Position numbers and translations under genes: made by a program. A DNA stretch of 64,000 bases from Salvelinus alpinus (taxonomy: Eukaryota > Chordata > Actinopteri > Salmoniformes > Salmonidae): contig NC_092096.1 in NCBI RefSeq assembly GCF_045679555.1, forward strand, positions 17,636,771 through 17,700,770, given 5' to 3'. Shown here in pieces: positions 52,501 through 59,974 of this stretch (within the stretch, counting starts at the first letter, position 1; the number at the start of each line of letters is the position of its first letter). Under the pieces are notes generated by a model, which had not been told where the DNA came from, ran no database searches, and worked only from the letters and a program-made list of their open reading frames with translations.

Positions 52501-55500
52501 TACCTGCTGGAACACTCCCAGACAGCCCATCCCCCTTCAGTACCTGCTGGAACACTCCCAGACAGCCCATCCCCCTTCAGTACCTGCTGGAACACTCCCA
52601 TACAGCCCATCCATCCTATCACAGCCCCTTCAGTACCCACTGGAACACTCCCATACAGCCCATCCATCCTATCACTACCCCTTCAGTACCCACTGGAACA
52701 CTCCCATACAGCCCATCCATCCTATCACAGCCCCTTCAGTACCCACTGGAACACTCCCACACAGCCGATCCATCCTATCACAGCCCCTGATAGTGGTACT
52801 TCTACTTGGCACTGAGGAAGTGGTTTTAGGAGTTATTTGTGATCAGATGTTTATTATTATTGTACAGTAGACATTTACATAAGAGAACAAACAAATAAAC
52901 CAACCAAAAACATTTGAGGTCATTCCAAGATAGCTGATGAATATACGTAGACTAGCCTGCTGTTCTCTGCCCAGGTTACTACGTGGTAGTCTACCTGTCT
53001 GGTCACTTCCTGCACTGCATCAACACCAGACAACAGGAGCTGCTCTGCCACAGTCTCTTCCTCTCAGGTAAGGCTGGACCTGGGGCATGTTCATCAGGAC
53101 ACACCGTAGCCAATTGTTTTGCAATGGAAAAGCAAATGTAGTTTTTTTTTTACGGTTGAGATACCTCTGTGTTTCACTCCATTACGTGGCTATGAACACG
53201 ACCCTGGTTACCAACACAAGTGGACTATATGAGGAATAGGGAGTCATCTGAGATGCAGCCCAAGTGTGTGTTTGTTAAACTGGCCTCAGTATAACTGTGT
53301 TACAGGTGTTGATGATGGCCTCAGTATAACTGTGTTGCAGGTGTTGATGATGGCCTCAGTATAACTGTGTTACAGGTGTTGATGCAGAGCCTCAGTGTAA
53401 CTGTGTTGCAGGTGTTGATGCAGAGCCTCAGTATAACTGTGTTACAGGTGTTGATGAGGGCCTCAGTGTAACTGTGTTACAGGTGTTGATGCAGAGCCTC
53501 AGTGTAACTGTGTTACAGGTGTTGATGAGGGCCTCAGTGTAACTGTGTTACAGGTGTTGATGATGGCCTCAGTATAACTGTGTTACAGGTGTTGATGCAG
53601 AGCCTCAGTATAACTGTGTTACAGGTGATGATGATGGCCTCAGTATAACTGTGTTACAGGTGATGATGATGGCCTCAGTATAACTGTGTTACAGGTGTTG
53701 ATGATGGCCTCAGTATAACTGTGTTACAGGTGTTGATGAGGGCCTCAGTGTAACTGTGTTACAGGTGTTGATGCAGAGCCTCAGTATAACTGTGTTACAG
53801 GTGTTGATGATGGCCTCAGTATAACTGGTACAGGTGTTGATGATGGCCTCAGTATAACTGTGTTACAGGTGTTGATGAGGGCCTCAGTATAACTGTGTTA
53901 CAGGTGTTGATGCAGAGCCTCAGTGTAACTGTGTTACAGGTGTTGATGAGGGCCTCAGTATAACTGTGTTACAGGTGTTGATGAGGGCCTCAGTGTAACT
54001 GTGTTACAGGTGTTGATGCAGAGCCTCAGTGTAACTGTGTTACAGGTGTTGATGAGGGCCTCAGTATAACTGTGTTACAGGTGTTGATGATGGCCTCAGT
54101 ATAACTGGTACAGGTGTTGATGATGGCCTCAGTATAACTGTGTTACAGGTGTTGATGAGGGCCTCAGTATAACTGTGTTACAGGTGTTGATGCAGAGCCT
54201 CAGTATAACTGTGTTACAGGTGTTGATGATGGCCTCAGTATAACTGTGTTACAGGTGTTGATGCAGAGCCTCAGTATAACTGTGTTACAGGTGATGATGA
54301 TGGCCTCAGTATAACTGTGTTACAGGTGATGATGATGGCCTCAGTATAACTGTGTTACAGGTGTTGATGATGGCCTCAGTATAACTGTGTTACAGGTGTT
54401 GATGAGGGCCTCAGTATAACTGTGTTACAGGTGTTGATGATGGCCTCAGTATAACTGGTACAGGTGTTGATGATGGCCTCAGTATAACTGTGTTACAGGT
54501 GTTGATGAGGGCCTCAGTATAACTGTGTTACAGGTGTTGATGCAGAGCCTCAGTGTAACTGTGTTACAGGTGTTGATGAGGGCCTCAGTATAACTGTGTT
54601 ACAGGTGTTGATGATGGCCTCAGTATAACTGGTACAGGTGTTGATGATGGCCTCAGTATAACTGTGTTACAGGTGTTGATGAGGGCCTCAGTATAACTGT
54701 GTTACAGGTGTTGATGCAGAGCCTCAGTGTAACTGTGTTACAGGTGTTGATGCAGAGCCTCAGTGTAACTGTGTTACAGGTGTTGATGAGGGCCTCAGTA
54801 TAACTGTGTTACAGGTGTTGATGATGGCCTCAGTGTAACTGTGTTACAGGTGTTGATGCAGAGCCTCACTATAACTGTGTTACAGGTGTTGATGATGGCC
54901 TCAGTATAACTGGTACAGGTGTTGATGATGGCCTCAGTATAACTGGTACAGGTGTTGATGATGGCCTCAGTATAACTGGTACAGGTGTTGATGATGGCCT
55001 CAGTGTAACTGTGTTACAGGTGTTGATGCAGAGCCTCAGTGTAACTGTGTTACAGGTGTTGATGAGGGCCTCAGTATAACTGTGTTACAGGTGTTGATGA
55101 TGGCCTCAGTGTAACTGTGTTACAGGTGTTGATGCAGAGCCTCACTATAACTGTGTTACAGGTGTTGATGATGGCCTCAGTATAACTGGTACAGGTGGGG
55201 ATGATGGCCTCAGTATAACTGGTACAGGTGTTGATGATGGCCTCAGTATAACTGTGTTACAGGTGTTGATGATGGCCTCAGTATAACTGTGTTACAGGTG
55301 TTGATGATGGCCTCAGTATAACTGTGTTACAGGTGTTGATGATGGCCTCAGTATAACTGTGTTACAGGTGTTGATGATGGCCTCAGTGTAACTGTGTTGC
55401 AGGTGTTGATGCAGAGCCTCAGTGTAACTGTGTTACAGGTGTTGATGAGGGCCTCAGTATAACTGTGTTACAGGTGTTGATGATGGCCTCAGTATAACTG

Positions 55501-58500
55501 TGTTACAGGTGTTGATGATGGCCTCAGTATAACTGTGTTACAGGTGTTGATGATGGCCTCAGTGTAACTGTGTTACAGGTGTTGATGCAGAGCCTCAGTA
55601 TAACTGTGTTACAGGTGTTGATGAGGGCCTCAGTGTAACTGTGTTACAGGTGTTGATGATGGCCTCAGTGTAACTGTGTTACAGGTGTTGATGAGGGCCT
55701 CAGTATAACTGTGTTACAGGTGTTGATGATGGCCTCAGTATAACTGTGTTACAGGTGTTGATGAGGGCCTCAGTATAACTGTGTTACAGGTGTTGATGCA
55801 GAGCCTCAGTATAACTGTGTTACAGGTGTTGATGATGGCCTCAGTATAACTGGTACAGGTGTTGATGAGGGCCTCAGTATAACTGTGTTACAGGTGTTGA
55901 TGAGGGCCTCAGTATAACTGTGTTACAGGTGTTGATGATGGCCTCAGTATAACTGGTACAGGTGTTGATGAGGGCCTCAGTGTAACTGTGTTACAGGTGT
56001 TGATGAGGGCCTCAGTATAACTGTGTTACAGGTGTTGATGAGGGCCTCAGTGTAACTGTGTTACAGGTGTTGATGAGGGCCTCAGTATAACTGTGTTACA
56101 GGTGTTGATGAGGGCCTCAGTGTAACTGTGTTACAGGTGTTGATGAGGGCCTCAGTATAACTGTGTTGCAGGTGTTGATGAGGGCCTCAGTGTAACTGTG
56201 TTACAGGTGTTGATGCAGAGCCTCAGTATAACTGTGTTACAGGTGTTGATGAGGGCCTCAGTATAACTGGTACAGGTGTTGATGATGGCCTCAGTATAAC
56301 TGTGTTACAGGTGTTGATGAGGGCCTCAGTGTAACTGTGTTACAGGTGTTGATGAGGGCCTCAGTGTAACTGTGTTGCAGGTGTTGTTGATGGCCTCAGT
56401 GTAACTGTGTTACAGGTGTTGATGAGGGCCTCAGTATAACTGTGTTACAGGTGTTGATGCAGAGCCTCAGTGTAACTGTGTTGCAGGTGTTGATGAGGGC
56501 CTCAGTGTAACTGTGTTACAGGTGTTGATGATGGCCTCAGTGTAACTGTGTTACAGGTGTTGATGATGGCCTCAGTATAACTGTGTTGCAGGTGTTGATG
56601 GCCTCAGTGTAACTGTGTTGCAGGTGTTGATGAGGGCCTCAGTATAACTGTGTTGCAGGTGTTGATGCAGAGCCTCAGTATAACTGTGTTACAGGTGTTG
56701 ATGAGGGCCTCAGTATAACTGTGTTACAGGTGTTGATGATGGCCTCAGTATAACTGTGTTACAGGTGTTGATGATGGCCTCAGTATAACTGTGTTACAGG
56801 TGTTGATGGCCTCAGTATAACTGTGTTACAGGTGTTGATGGCCTCAGTATAACTGTGTTACAGGTGTTGATGGCCTCAGTATAACTGTGTTGCAGGTGTT
56901 GATGCAGAGCCTCAGTATAACTGTGTTACAGGTGTTGATGAGGGCCTCAGTATAACTGTGTTACAGGTGTTGATGATGGCCTCAGTATAACTGTGTTACA
57001 GGTGTTGATGGCCTCAGTATAACTGTGTTACAGGTGTTGATGGCCTCAGTATAACTGTGTTACAGGTGTTGATGGCCTCAGTATAACTGTGTTGCAGGTG
57101 TTGATGCAGAGCCTCAGTATAACTGTGTTACAGGTGTTGATGAGGGCCTCAGTATAACTGTGTTACAGGTGTTGATGAGGGCCTCAGTATAACTGTGTTA
57201 CAGGTGTTGATGATGGCCTCAGTGTAACTGTGTTACAGGTGTTGATGCAGAGCTGGGTGTGTTGGGATCAGACAGTGTGGTGTTGTCTCTACCTGAGTCC
57301 TCTCTGCTGGACCTGAACACAGGCAGGATGTTCACTGTAGACCTCAACCCCTCCTTCCTAATGGACCTACTGCACTGCAGGTAGAATGGACTAGAATGGA
57401 CTAGAATGGAGTAGAATGGAATGGAATGGAATGGAATGGAATAGAATGGAATAGAATGGAATAGAATGGACTAGAATGGAGTATAATAGAATGGAATAGA
57501 ATGGAGTAGAATGGAATAGAATAGAATGGAGTAGAATAGAATAGAATGGAATGGAATGGAATAGAATAGAATGGAATAGAATAGAATGGAATAGAATAGA
57601 ATAGAATAGAATAGAATAGAATAGAATAGAATAGAATAGAATGGAATGGAGTAGAATGGAATAGAATGGAGTAGAATAGAATGGAATGGAATAGAATGGA
57701 GTAGAATAGAATGGAATGGAATAGAATAGAATGGAATAGAATAGAGTAGAATGGAATAGAATGGAGTAGAATAGAATAGAATGGAATAGAATGGAGTAGA
57801 ATAGAATGGAATAGAATAGAATGGAATAGAATAGAATGGAATAGAATGGAATAGAATGGAGTAGAATGGAATAGAATGGAGTAGAATAGAATAGAATGGA
57901 ATAGAATGGAATAGAATAGAATAACATAGATACAATATAGCTCAATCCATTGTTGAATGGAAAATGGTCTTGAGTGTTGGAGTGTGTATTTCATGCTTAC
58001 TGCATGTAGAAAGTACTGGAGCATTAGGTATTATAGTGATGCTACACTTCACACTCTGTGTATGTAGTATTCATGACGTCTGTGTGCTCTGTGCTGTAAC
58101 CACAGTAGACCTGACGCTCAACGCCTGGCTGCCCTGCACTGTCTGCTGCTCTACATGGGACCCAACGCTGCACTACAACTGAAGGTAGGAGATGCAAGCA
58201 AAACCCCTGAGGACACTTTGCTCAGAGAGAGAGAGAGCAAGAGAGACACAGAGGGTGTTTAAAAATATATTATTTAACCAGGTAGGCTAGTTGAGAACAA
58301 GTTCTCATTTACAACTGTGACCTGGCCAAGATAAAGCAAAGCAGTGCGACACAAACAACAACACAGAGTTACACATGGAATAAACATGGAATGACCTCAG
58401 TCATCCAAACTTCCGAATACTGCCCCCTATCCCTAAAAAGTTTTAACTTGGCTTTCGAAGACCTTAGAAAGGCAGGGTAGGATAGATATAGGTCCGTAGC

Positions 58501-59792
58501 AGTTTGGGTCTAGAGTGTCTCCCCCTTTTGAAGAGTGTGAGAGATAGAGAGAGAGATGTTTTGGAGGGAGAAGTTCAGGACTGGGTTCTGACCATGAGTC
58601 AAGTTGTTTATAACAGAGAAAGTGCTGCACTTGAAATTTCCATCTGCAGTACTTGTTCTAAATGGTGTCTCTGTGGCCATGACAACTCACTAACACAGTT
58701 AGAGAGGTAACCCGTCTTAGAGGTCCACGAGGACGAGGCTGCTGTGGTTTTATCAATTCTGTGGAAGCCCCTTACATAACATGGCTTTATATATGTGTGG
58801 TAACACTGGAATTACTATAGTAACAATACCAAGATGTTGTTACATAGCATAGCACGGATATTACTTCATGCGTTTTCTCTGCAGATCATAGATTGGATCT
58901 GTGACAATGTCATGCCGTTCGACACCTTCGATCAAATTCAGGAATTTATTCTGGGTAAGTGGAACAAGACAATATCATCATTTTAAAATCTATTTTTGTG
59001 GTGTTTTATGTAAGAATCATCGTCTCCCTTCAACGACAGCGTCACTGTACAGGCTCGTCTATAAGAAGTGTCTCAGTCTGGATGAAGTCCTACCCTACTC
59101 CTCTGTGTTTGAGAAGAAGAAGGTACCGCAGGGTCTCGACCAGGTCCCTGGTGTCACCTGCACCACGGAGCTCCATGCTGAACCAGTGTTCAAAGGAAAG
59201 GTAAGATATCTGTCACACACTCTAGCTATTCAACTACCCGATCAGTCATGTGTCATATTTAGTGATTTATTTCCAGGTTAGACACTAGGGGGCAGACATG
59301 AGTGGGAAGCAGATCCAGTGCTCAGTAACAGATAAAGAATGCATATCTAATGAATTCAATGAAGAAGAGTTGTGTTGAAAGAAGGGACGTGATAATATTA
59401 TATAAACTGGGCTATTTCCAATGAAATACCCAGTGATTATTCTGTAGATGGAGGCCTTCTTTAATTAAAGGCAAAACATGAACCATTTGTTACAATCAAG
59501 TGCATTGTATTTAATGTAATGCAGTAGGAACCCCATGTCATAAATCATTTTGTTTCCAAGGAGGTCTCAAGATGACCATAACAGATGGACTTGTTTTGCA
59601 CAAACAGTAAAAGTAGTAAACATCTGGTGTTTACTAGATGGTAATGTTTCGCTGCAGGTCAGGAGTCAACAGGGCTTTTGGGAAGAGCTGCAGTGGAGCA
59701 CAGAAAAGATGAAGTACTTTGAGGCGGTTCCAAACCCACGATACAGAGCATCTCAGAACCTGCCAGACTGGACCAAGCTGCTCACTACCCTG
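46493..59792 (+). CDS. gsap: gamma-secretase activating protein (partial gene, exons 1-20)
   Basis: The gene is recognised by near co-linear similarity, recalled rather than searched, with vertebrate GSAP (pigeon-homologue family). Diagnostic stretches are SKCLTLLIEIHPINN, YDPNTRQNK, GSMCVCYS, YYVVVYLSGHF, LAALHCLLLY and FDTFDQIQEFIL. Twenty exons can be joined with consistent phases: 46493-46580, 46720-46790, 47413-47469, 47775-47844, 48257-48304, 48857-48945, 49107-49176, 49331-49380, 49472-49576, 50425-50481, 50574-50620, 50757-50842, 51662-51739, 51885-51968, 52975-53067, 57239-57380, 58106-58184, 58885-58954, 59040-59200 and 59658-59792. They sum to 1680 nt (560 codons) with no stop. Mammalian GSAP is about 850 residues, so the C-terminal third, including the region processed to the 16-kDa active fragment, is outside the window. 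GSAP is reported to bind gamma-secretase and the APP C-terminal fragment and to favour amyloid-beta production. The ATG at 46493 is the only in-frame ATG after the upstream TGA at 46439-46441; its Kozak context is weak (C at -3). Introns carry large repeat arrays. Confidence 0.93.
46720..46790 (+). CDS. gsap: gsap exon 2
   Basis: The acceptor is CCTCTACAG and the donor AAA|GTAAGT. Encodes EYSGIVDTRILNIERDGGVL then YSWK, matching the GSAP stretch with the VLNVERNG motif. Enters in phase 1 and ends in phase 0. Intron 1 is only 139 bp. Confidence 0.9.
46914..47060. mobile_element. Palindromic salmonid MITE-like element with duplicated arm
   Basis: The left arm (about 46948-46995: GCATCCCAATGGCACCCTAT, TCCCTATAGTGCACTACTTT, TGACC) and right arm (about 47010-47058: GGTCAAAAGAAGTGCACTAT, GTAGGGGATATGGTGCCATT, GGGACG) are near-perfect inverted complements around a short loop. 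An extra copy of the first 33 bases of the left arm sits immediately upstream (46914-46947). By recall this palindrome is a dispersed repeat in salmonid genomes; its class is uncertain. It lies in gsap intron 2. Confidence 0.8.
47111..47178. repeat. 14-bp TACTGGTTAAAAGC repeat
   Basis: Five tandem copies of TACTGGTTAA(A/G)AGC in intron 2, the last decaying to GAGGCATT. Confidence 0.9.
47294..47367. repeat. CA/CACAC-ACCAC compound microsatellite
   Basis: A (CA)n run passing into imperfect CACACCACACA modules, in intron 2 about 45 bp upstream of the exon 3 acceptor. Confidence 0.9.
47413..47469 (+). CDS. gsap: gsap exon 3
   Basis: The acceptor is CATCTCTCAG and the donor AAG|GTAGAG. Encodes 19 codons including GKYDPNTRQNK, matching GSAP YDxxTRQN. 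Phase 0 on both sides, so skipping would preserve frame. Confidence 0.92.
47622..47766. repeat. C-rich CCCCTCTCCCCTAA repeat before exon 4
   Basis: About 145 bp of CCCCT(C/G)TCCCCT(A/T)ACCC modules ending about 8 bp before the exon 4 acceptor. The tract doubles as the pyrimidine tract of that splice site. The opposite strand has many GGGG runs with 3-7-base loops, compatible with G-quadruplex formation. Confidence 0.9.
47775..47844 (+). CDS. gsap: gsap exon 4
   Basis: The acceptor CTCTTCACAG directly follows the C-rich tandem tract of intron 3. Encodes LLYTFDKQVCVSSCSLNKEE then TLL. The donor is CTGG|GTAAGG, and the exon ends in phase 1. Confidence 0.93.
48257..48304 (+). CDS. gsap: gsap exon 5
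   Basis: A short exon with acceptor CATTTTTAG and donor TCAG|GTACCT. Encodes A-VSLAQRTRTEERLRS, aligned with the ASLVQST region of GSAP. Phase 1 on both sides. A long C run sits about 20 bp beyond the donor. Confidence 0.88.
48323..48345. repeat. Poly-C run with one G
   Basis: Fifteen C, then G, then six or seven C, about 20 bp inside intron 5. Runs of this length are also prone to sequencing and assembly length error. Confidence 0.85.
48857..48945 (+). CDS. gsap: gsap exon 6
   Basis: The acceptor is CTACTCCTAG and the donor CAG|GTATAG. Encodes V-SKCLTLLIEIHPINN followed by TKVLKAVDCRVRVQ. This is the most strongly conserved segment of the gene and the best single evidence for the family. 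Confidence 0.95.
49107..49176 (+). CDS. gsap: gsap exon 7
   Basis: The acceptor is TTTCATGCAG and the donor GGCT|GTGAGT. Encodes FIHPDTERDSVLESHLLLVA then EDG. The SHLLLV motif corresponds to the NHLLLIS stretch of GSAP. Ends in phase 1. Confidence 0.92.
49331..49380 (+). CDS. gsap: gsap exon 8
   Basis: The acceptor is GACCTTTCAG and the donor GTG|GTAAGA. Encodes Y-VEQLHVMLVRQEGYRV, matching the YIEQF...Q.G segment of GSAP. Confidence 0.92.
49472..49576 (+). CDS. gsap: gsap exon 9
   Basis: The acceptor is TTCTAACAG and the donor AGG|GTAACA. Encodes 35 codons with AKDRVAEEFSWVQWDSQTQR and LFYF, matching DRIAEDFxWAQWD of GSAP. A Tc1-like deletion derivative begins 17 bp after the donor. Confidence 0.94.
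49594..50289 (-). mobile_element. Non-autonomous Tc1-like element with intact ends
   Basis: A 696-bp element in intron 9 bounded by TA dinucleotides (49592-49593 and 50290-50291). The terminal inverted repeats begin CAGTACCAGTCAAAAGTTTG and end in the complement CAAACTTTTGACTGGTACTG, with homology extending about 130 bp inward on each side. By recall this is a common salmonid Tc1-like family. Internal deletion leaves only the C-terminal transposase part, so it is non-autonomous but could in principle be cross-mobilised. It makes up most of the 848-bp intron. Confidence 0.92.
49825..50075 (-). pseudogene. Tc1-like transposase C-terminal remnant
   Basis: On the minus strand the frame contains QMTWPPQSPDLNPIEMVWDE, including the last catalytic Glu of the DD34E triad. 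HMWELLQDCWKSIPGEAG follows at its end. The helix-turn-helix region and the first catalytic Asp are absent, and the second Asp region is altered (FNRTMTQHT in place of the QxDNDPKHT-type motif). No functional protein can result. Confidence 0.88.
50425..50481 (+). CDS. gsap: gsap exon 10
   Basis: The acceptor is TTCTCTGTCAG and the donor TTG|GTGAGA. Encodes EKAVLKCVQFCHDHNCETL, matching the ILKCIQF motif of GSAP. Phase 0 on both sides. Confidence 0.92.
50574..50620 (+). CDS. gsap: gsap exon 11
   Basis: The acceptor is TTTCCGACAG and the donor ATGAG|GTAAGA. Encodes FELELELPSNPFTCM plus two bases. Similarity to the FEVPLDI region is modest, but phase and splice signals agree with both neighbours. 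Confidence 0.88.
50757..50842 (+). CDS. gsap: gsap exon 12 (GC donor)
   Basis: The acceptor is ACCCTCAG. Encodes R-FVNLGFDHH followed by REEMRMVVITNKT, matching the KLVNFGCDYH region of GSAP. Frame and homology require the exon to end at ACAG (50842), where the next bases are GCACGT. The donor is therefore GC, not GT. The nearest GT, six bases on, would give a product inconsistent with exon 13 phase. Confidence 0.88.
50843..51661. other. gsap intron 12, GC-AG type
   Basis: An 819-bp intron from GCACGT to TTGATTGCAG. Apart from the CTT/CTGGTT microsatellite in its second half I see no element in it. Confidence 0.75.
51343..51600. repeat. (CTT)n/CTTCTGGTT microsatellite
   Basis: About 258 bp of CTT triplets punctuated by TCTGGTTCTGC modules, in intron 12 about 60 bp upstream of the exon 13 acceptor. 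The complementary strand is a GAA-rich purine tract. Ser-, Phe- or Lys/Gln-rich frames here are compositional. Confidence 0.93.
51662..51739 (+). CDS. gsap: gsap exon 13
   Basis: The acceptor is TTGATTGCAG and the donor AGAG|GTTCAG. Encodes G-SMCVCYSQPACADQEITYT then IVLVHR, matching GSLCVCYS...QITY.VFYIHKG of GSAP. Confidence 0.94.
51885..51968 (+). CDS. gsap: gsap exon 14
   Basis: The acceptor is CCTCTACAG and the donor ATAG|GTCAGT. Encodes G-CSKTFSVALDGTPSPCST and DLLPLFIPI, aligned with HSKTFTTSLE of GSAP. Phase 1 on both sides. A 40/53-bp minisatellite starts about 20-30 bp past the donor. Confidence 0.9.
   Translation, partial: AAVKHSQWLWMAPLVHVVQISSLSSSL
51990..52790. repeat. 40/53-bp minisatellite in intron 14
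   Basis: About 16 copies of a unit with CAGTACCTGCTGGAACACTC followed by CCACACAGCCCATCC. Alternate longer copies add ATCCTATCACAGCCCCTT, giving lengths of 40 or 53 bp. Variants include CCCACTGG, TTAGAACC and CCAGACAG. Confidence 0.93.
52975..53067 (+). CDS. gsap: gsap exon 15
   Basis: The acceptor is CTCTGCCCAG and the donor TCAG|GTAAGG. Encodes G-YYVVVYLSGHFLHCINTRQ then QELLCHSLFLS, matching DYYVAVYLPGHFFHLLN...CHSLFLTG of GSAP. Confidence 0.95.
53078..53207. mobile_element. MITE-like element, GTTCAT-ended
   Basis: About 130 bp bounded by inverted ends CCTGGGGCATGTTCAT and ATGAACACGACCCTGG. It contains CACACCGTAGCCAA and CATTACGTGGC toward its ends. By recall, elements of this form are dispersed in salmonid and other teleost genomes. 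It sits about 10 bp inside intron 15. Confidence 0.65.
53215..53262. mobile_element. Diverged half of the palindromic element
   Basis: GTGGACTATATGAGGAATAG then GGAGTCATCTGAGATGCAGC resembles the right arm of the palindromic element at 46.9 kb (GTGCACTATATAGGGAATAG, then GGTGCCATTTGGGACGCAG), with many substitutions. Confidence 0.5.
53282..57238 (+). repeat. 35-bp minisatellite made of splice acceptors (intron 15)
   Basis: About 113 tandem copies over 3.96 kb. The typical unit is 35 bp: GTGTTGATGATGGCCTCAGT followed by ATAACTGTGTTACAG. Recurring variants are GATGAGGGC, GATGCAGAGC, AGTGTAAC and GTTGCAG, plus 33-bp (ACTGGTACAG) and 32-bp (GTTGATGGCC) forms. Each unit ends in TACAG and the next begins GTGTTGATG. 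These are exactly the intron 15 acceptor and the first bases of exon 16, and the final copy is the genuine splice site. Variant order recurs over several hundred base pairs, which shows block duplication within the array. Confidence 0.95.
57239..57380 (+). CDS. gsap: gsap exon 16, flanked by splice-site arrays
   Basis: The acceptor GTGTTACAG is the last of about 113 tandem copies of the same acceptor in intron 15, and the first ten bases of the exon (GTGTTGATGC) continue the repeat. Encodes G-VDAELGVLGSDSVVLSLPE then SSLLDLNTGRMFTVDL and NPSFLMDLLHC. The donor is TGCAG|GTAGAA, and GTAGAATGG is itself the start of the intron 16 pentanucleotide array. Similarity to the SGSLVLDCCSGKL region of GSAP is moderate. 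Phase in (1) and out (2) fit both neighbours. Confidence 0.9.
57383..57922. repeat. TAGAATGGAA pentanucleotide array (intron 16)
   Basis: About 540 bp of GAATG/GAATA pentamers (mostly TAGAATGGAATAGAATGGAG), starting within two bases of the exon 16 donor. GGAAT-type runs near 57417-57440 resemble the vertebrate GGAAT simple satellite. Ser/Phe/Tyr-rich minus-strand frames are an artefact of the five-base period. Confidence 0.95.
58106..58184 (+). CDS. gsap: gsap exon 17
   Basis: The acceptor is GTAACCACAG and the donor AAG|GTAGGA. Encodes S-RPDAQRLAALHCLLLYMGP then NAALQLK, matching the MAALHCALYCG segment of GSAP. Confidence 0.93.
58258..58390. mobile_element. Dispersed salmonid repeat fragment
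   Basis: A stretch containing TTTAACCAGGTAGGCTAGTT, GAGAACAAGTTCTCATTTAC and GACCTGGCCAAGATAAAGCA. By recall this is a high-copy salmonid sequence. Its class is uncertain; it may belong to the same retroelement as the adjacent reverse-transcriptase fragment. It lies in gsap intron 17. Confidence 0.6.
58433..58545 (-). pseudogene. LINE reverse-transcriptase fragment
   Basis: The minus-strand translation contains KGGDTLDPNCYGPISILPCL then SKVFESQV. This matches the conserved opening of non-LTR retrotransposon reverse transcriptases (KxGD..xxNYRPISIxxxxxKxxE), with Tyr-Arg-Pro changed to Tyr-Gly-Pro. Only about 35 residues remain, so it is a dead fragment inside gsap intron 17, antisense to the gene. 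Confidence 0.75.
58885..58954 (+). CDS. gsap: gsap exon 18
   Basis: The acceptor is TTTCTCTGCAG and the donor CTGG|GTAAGT. Encodes IIDWICDNVMPFDTFDQIQE then FIL, matching IIQWISENV...FDLIQEFI of GSAP. Confidence 0.95.
59040..59200 (+). CDS. gsap: gsap exon 19
   Basis: The acceptor is CAACGACAG and the donor AAG|GTAAGA. Encodes 53 codons beginning A-SLYRLVYKKCLSLDEVLPYS, matching the SSYWSVY...LLPHSSV region of GSAP, and ending FKGK. Intron 18 is only 85 bp. Confidence 0.94.
59201..59657. other. gsap intron 19, no internal feature
   Basis: A 457-bp intron with ordinary AT-rich sequence. No repeat, element or extra exon is recognised. Confidence 0.6.
59658..59792 (+). CDS. gsap: gsap exon 20 (last exon in window)
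   Basis: The acceptor is TTTCGCTGCAG and the donor CTG|GTGAGT. Encodes 45 codons with GFWEELQWSTEKMKYFEAVP and LPDWTKLLTTL, matching GYWEKL...YVKYAKP and the following WHNLI of GSAP. Ends in phase 0. A diverged copy of its last 40 bases and donor lies at 59879-59925. Confidence 0.92.
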
Positions 59793-59878
59793 GTGAGTTC
59801 TGTTCAGACCTAGAAATATGTAGCAGCATTGGTGAGTTCACACATATTAGAGGATCAAACTGAAGATCCAGAAACTCT

Positions 59879-59925
59879 AACAGTCTGCTAGACTGGACCA
59901 CGCTGCTAACTACCCTGGTGAGTTC
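59879..59925 (+). repeat. Duplicated 3' end of gsap exon 20 with donor
   Basis: CTGCTAGACTGGACCACGCT then GCTAACTACCCTGGTGAGTT repeats the last 40 bases of exon 20 and its donor with five substitutions or so. One of them changes CCAGAC to CTAGAC and so creates a TAG in the exon frame. A CTCTAACAG just before it could act as an acceptor. A third GGTGAGTTCACACA lies at 59831, so this is a partial local duplication of exon-intron boundary sequence. Confidence 0.85.
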
Positions 59926-59974
59926 ACACAGAGAGACTGGACTATAGAGGATCTCTGGGAGCTCAGTGCACCAC

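Noticed and set aside
57391..58024. Minus-strand ORFs rich in FYSILFHSI-type repeats
   Set aside because: These are a product of the five-base GAATA/GAATG repeat in gsap intron 16, with all three frames alike.
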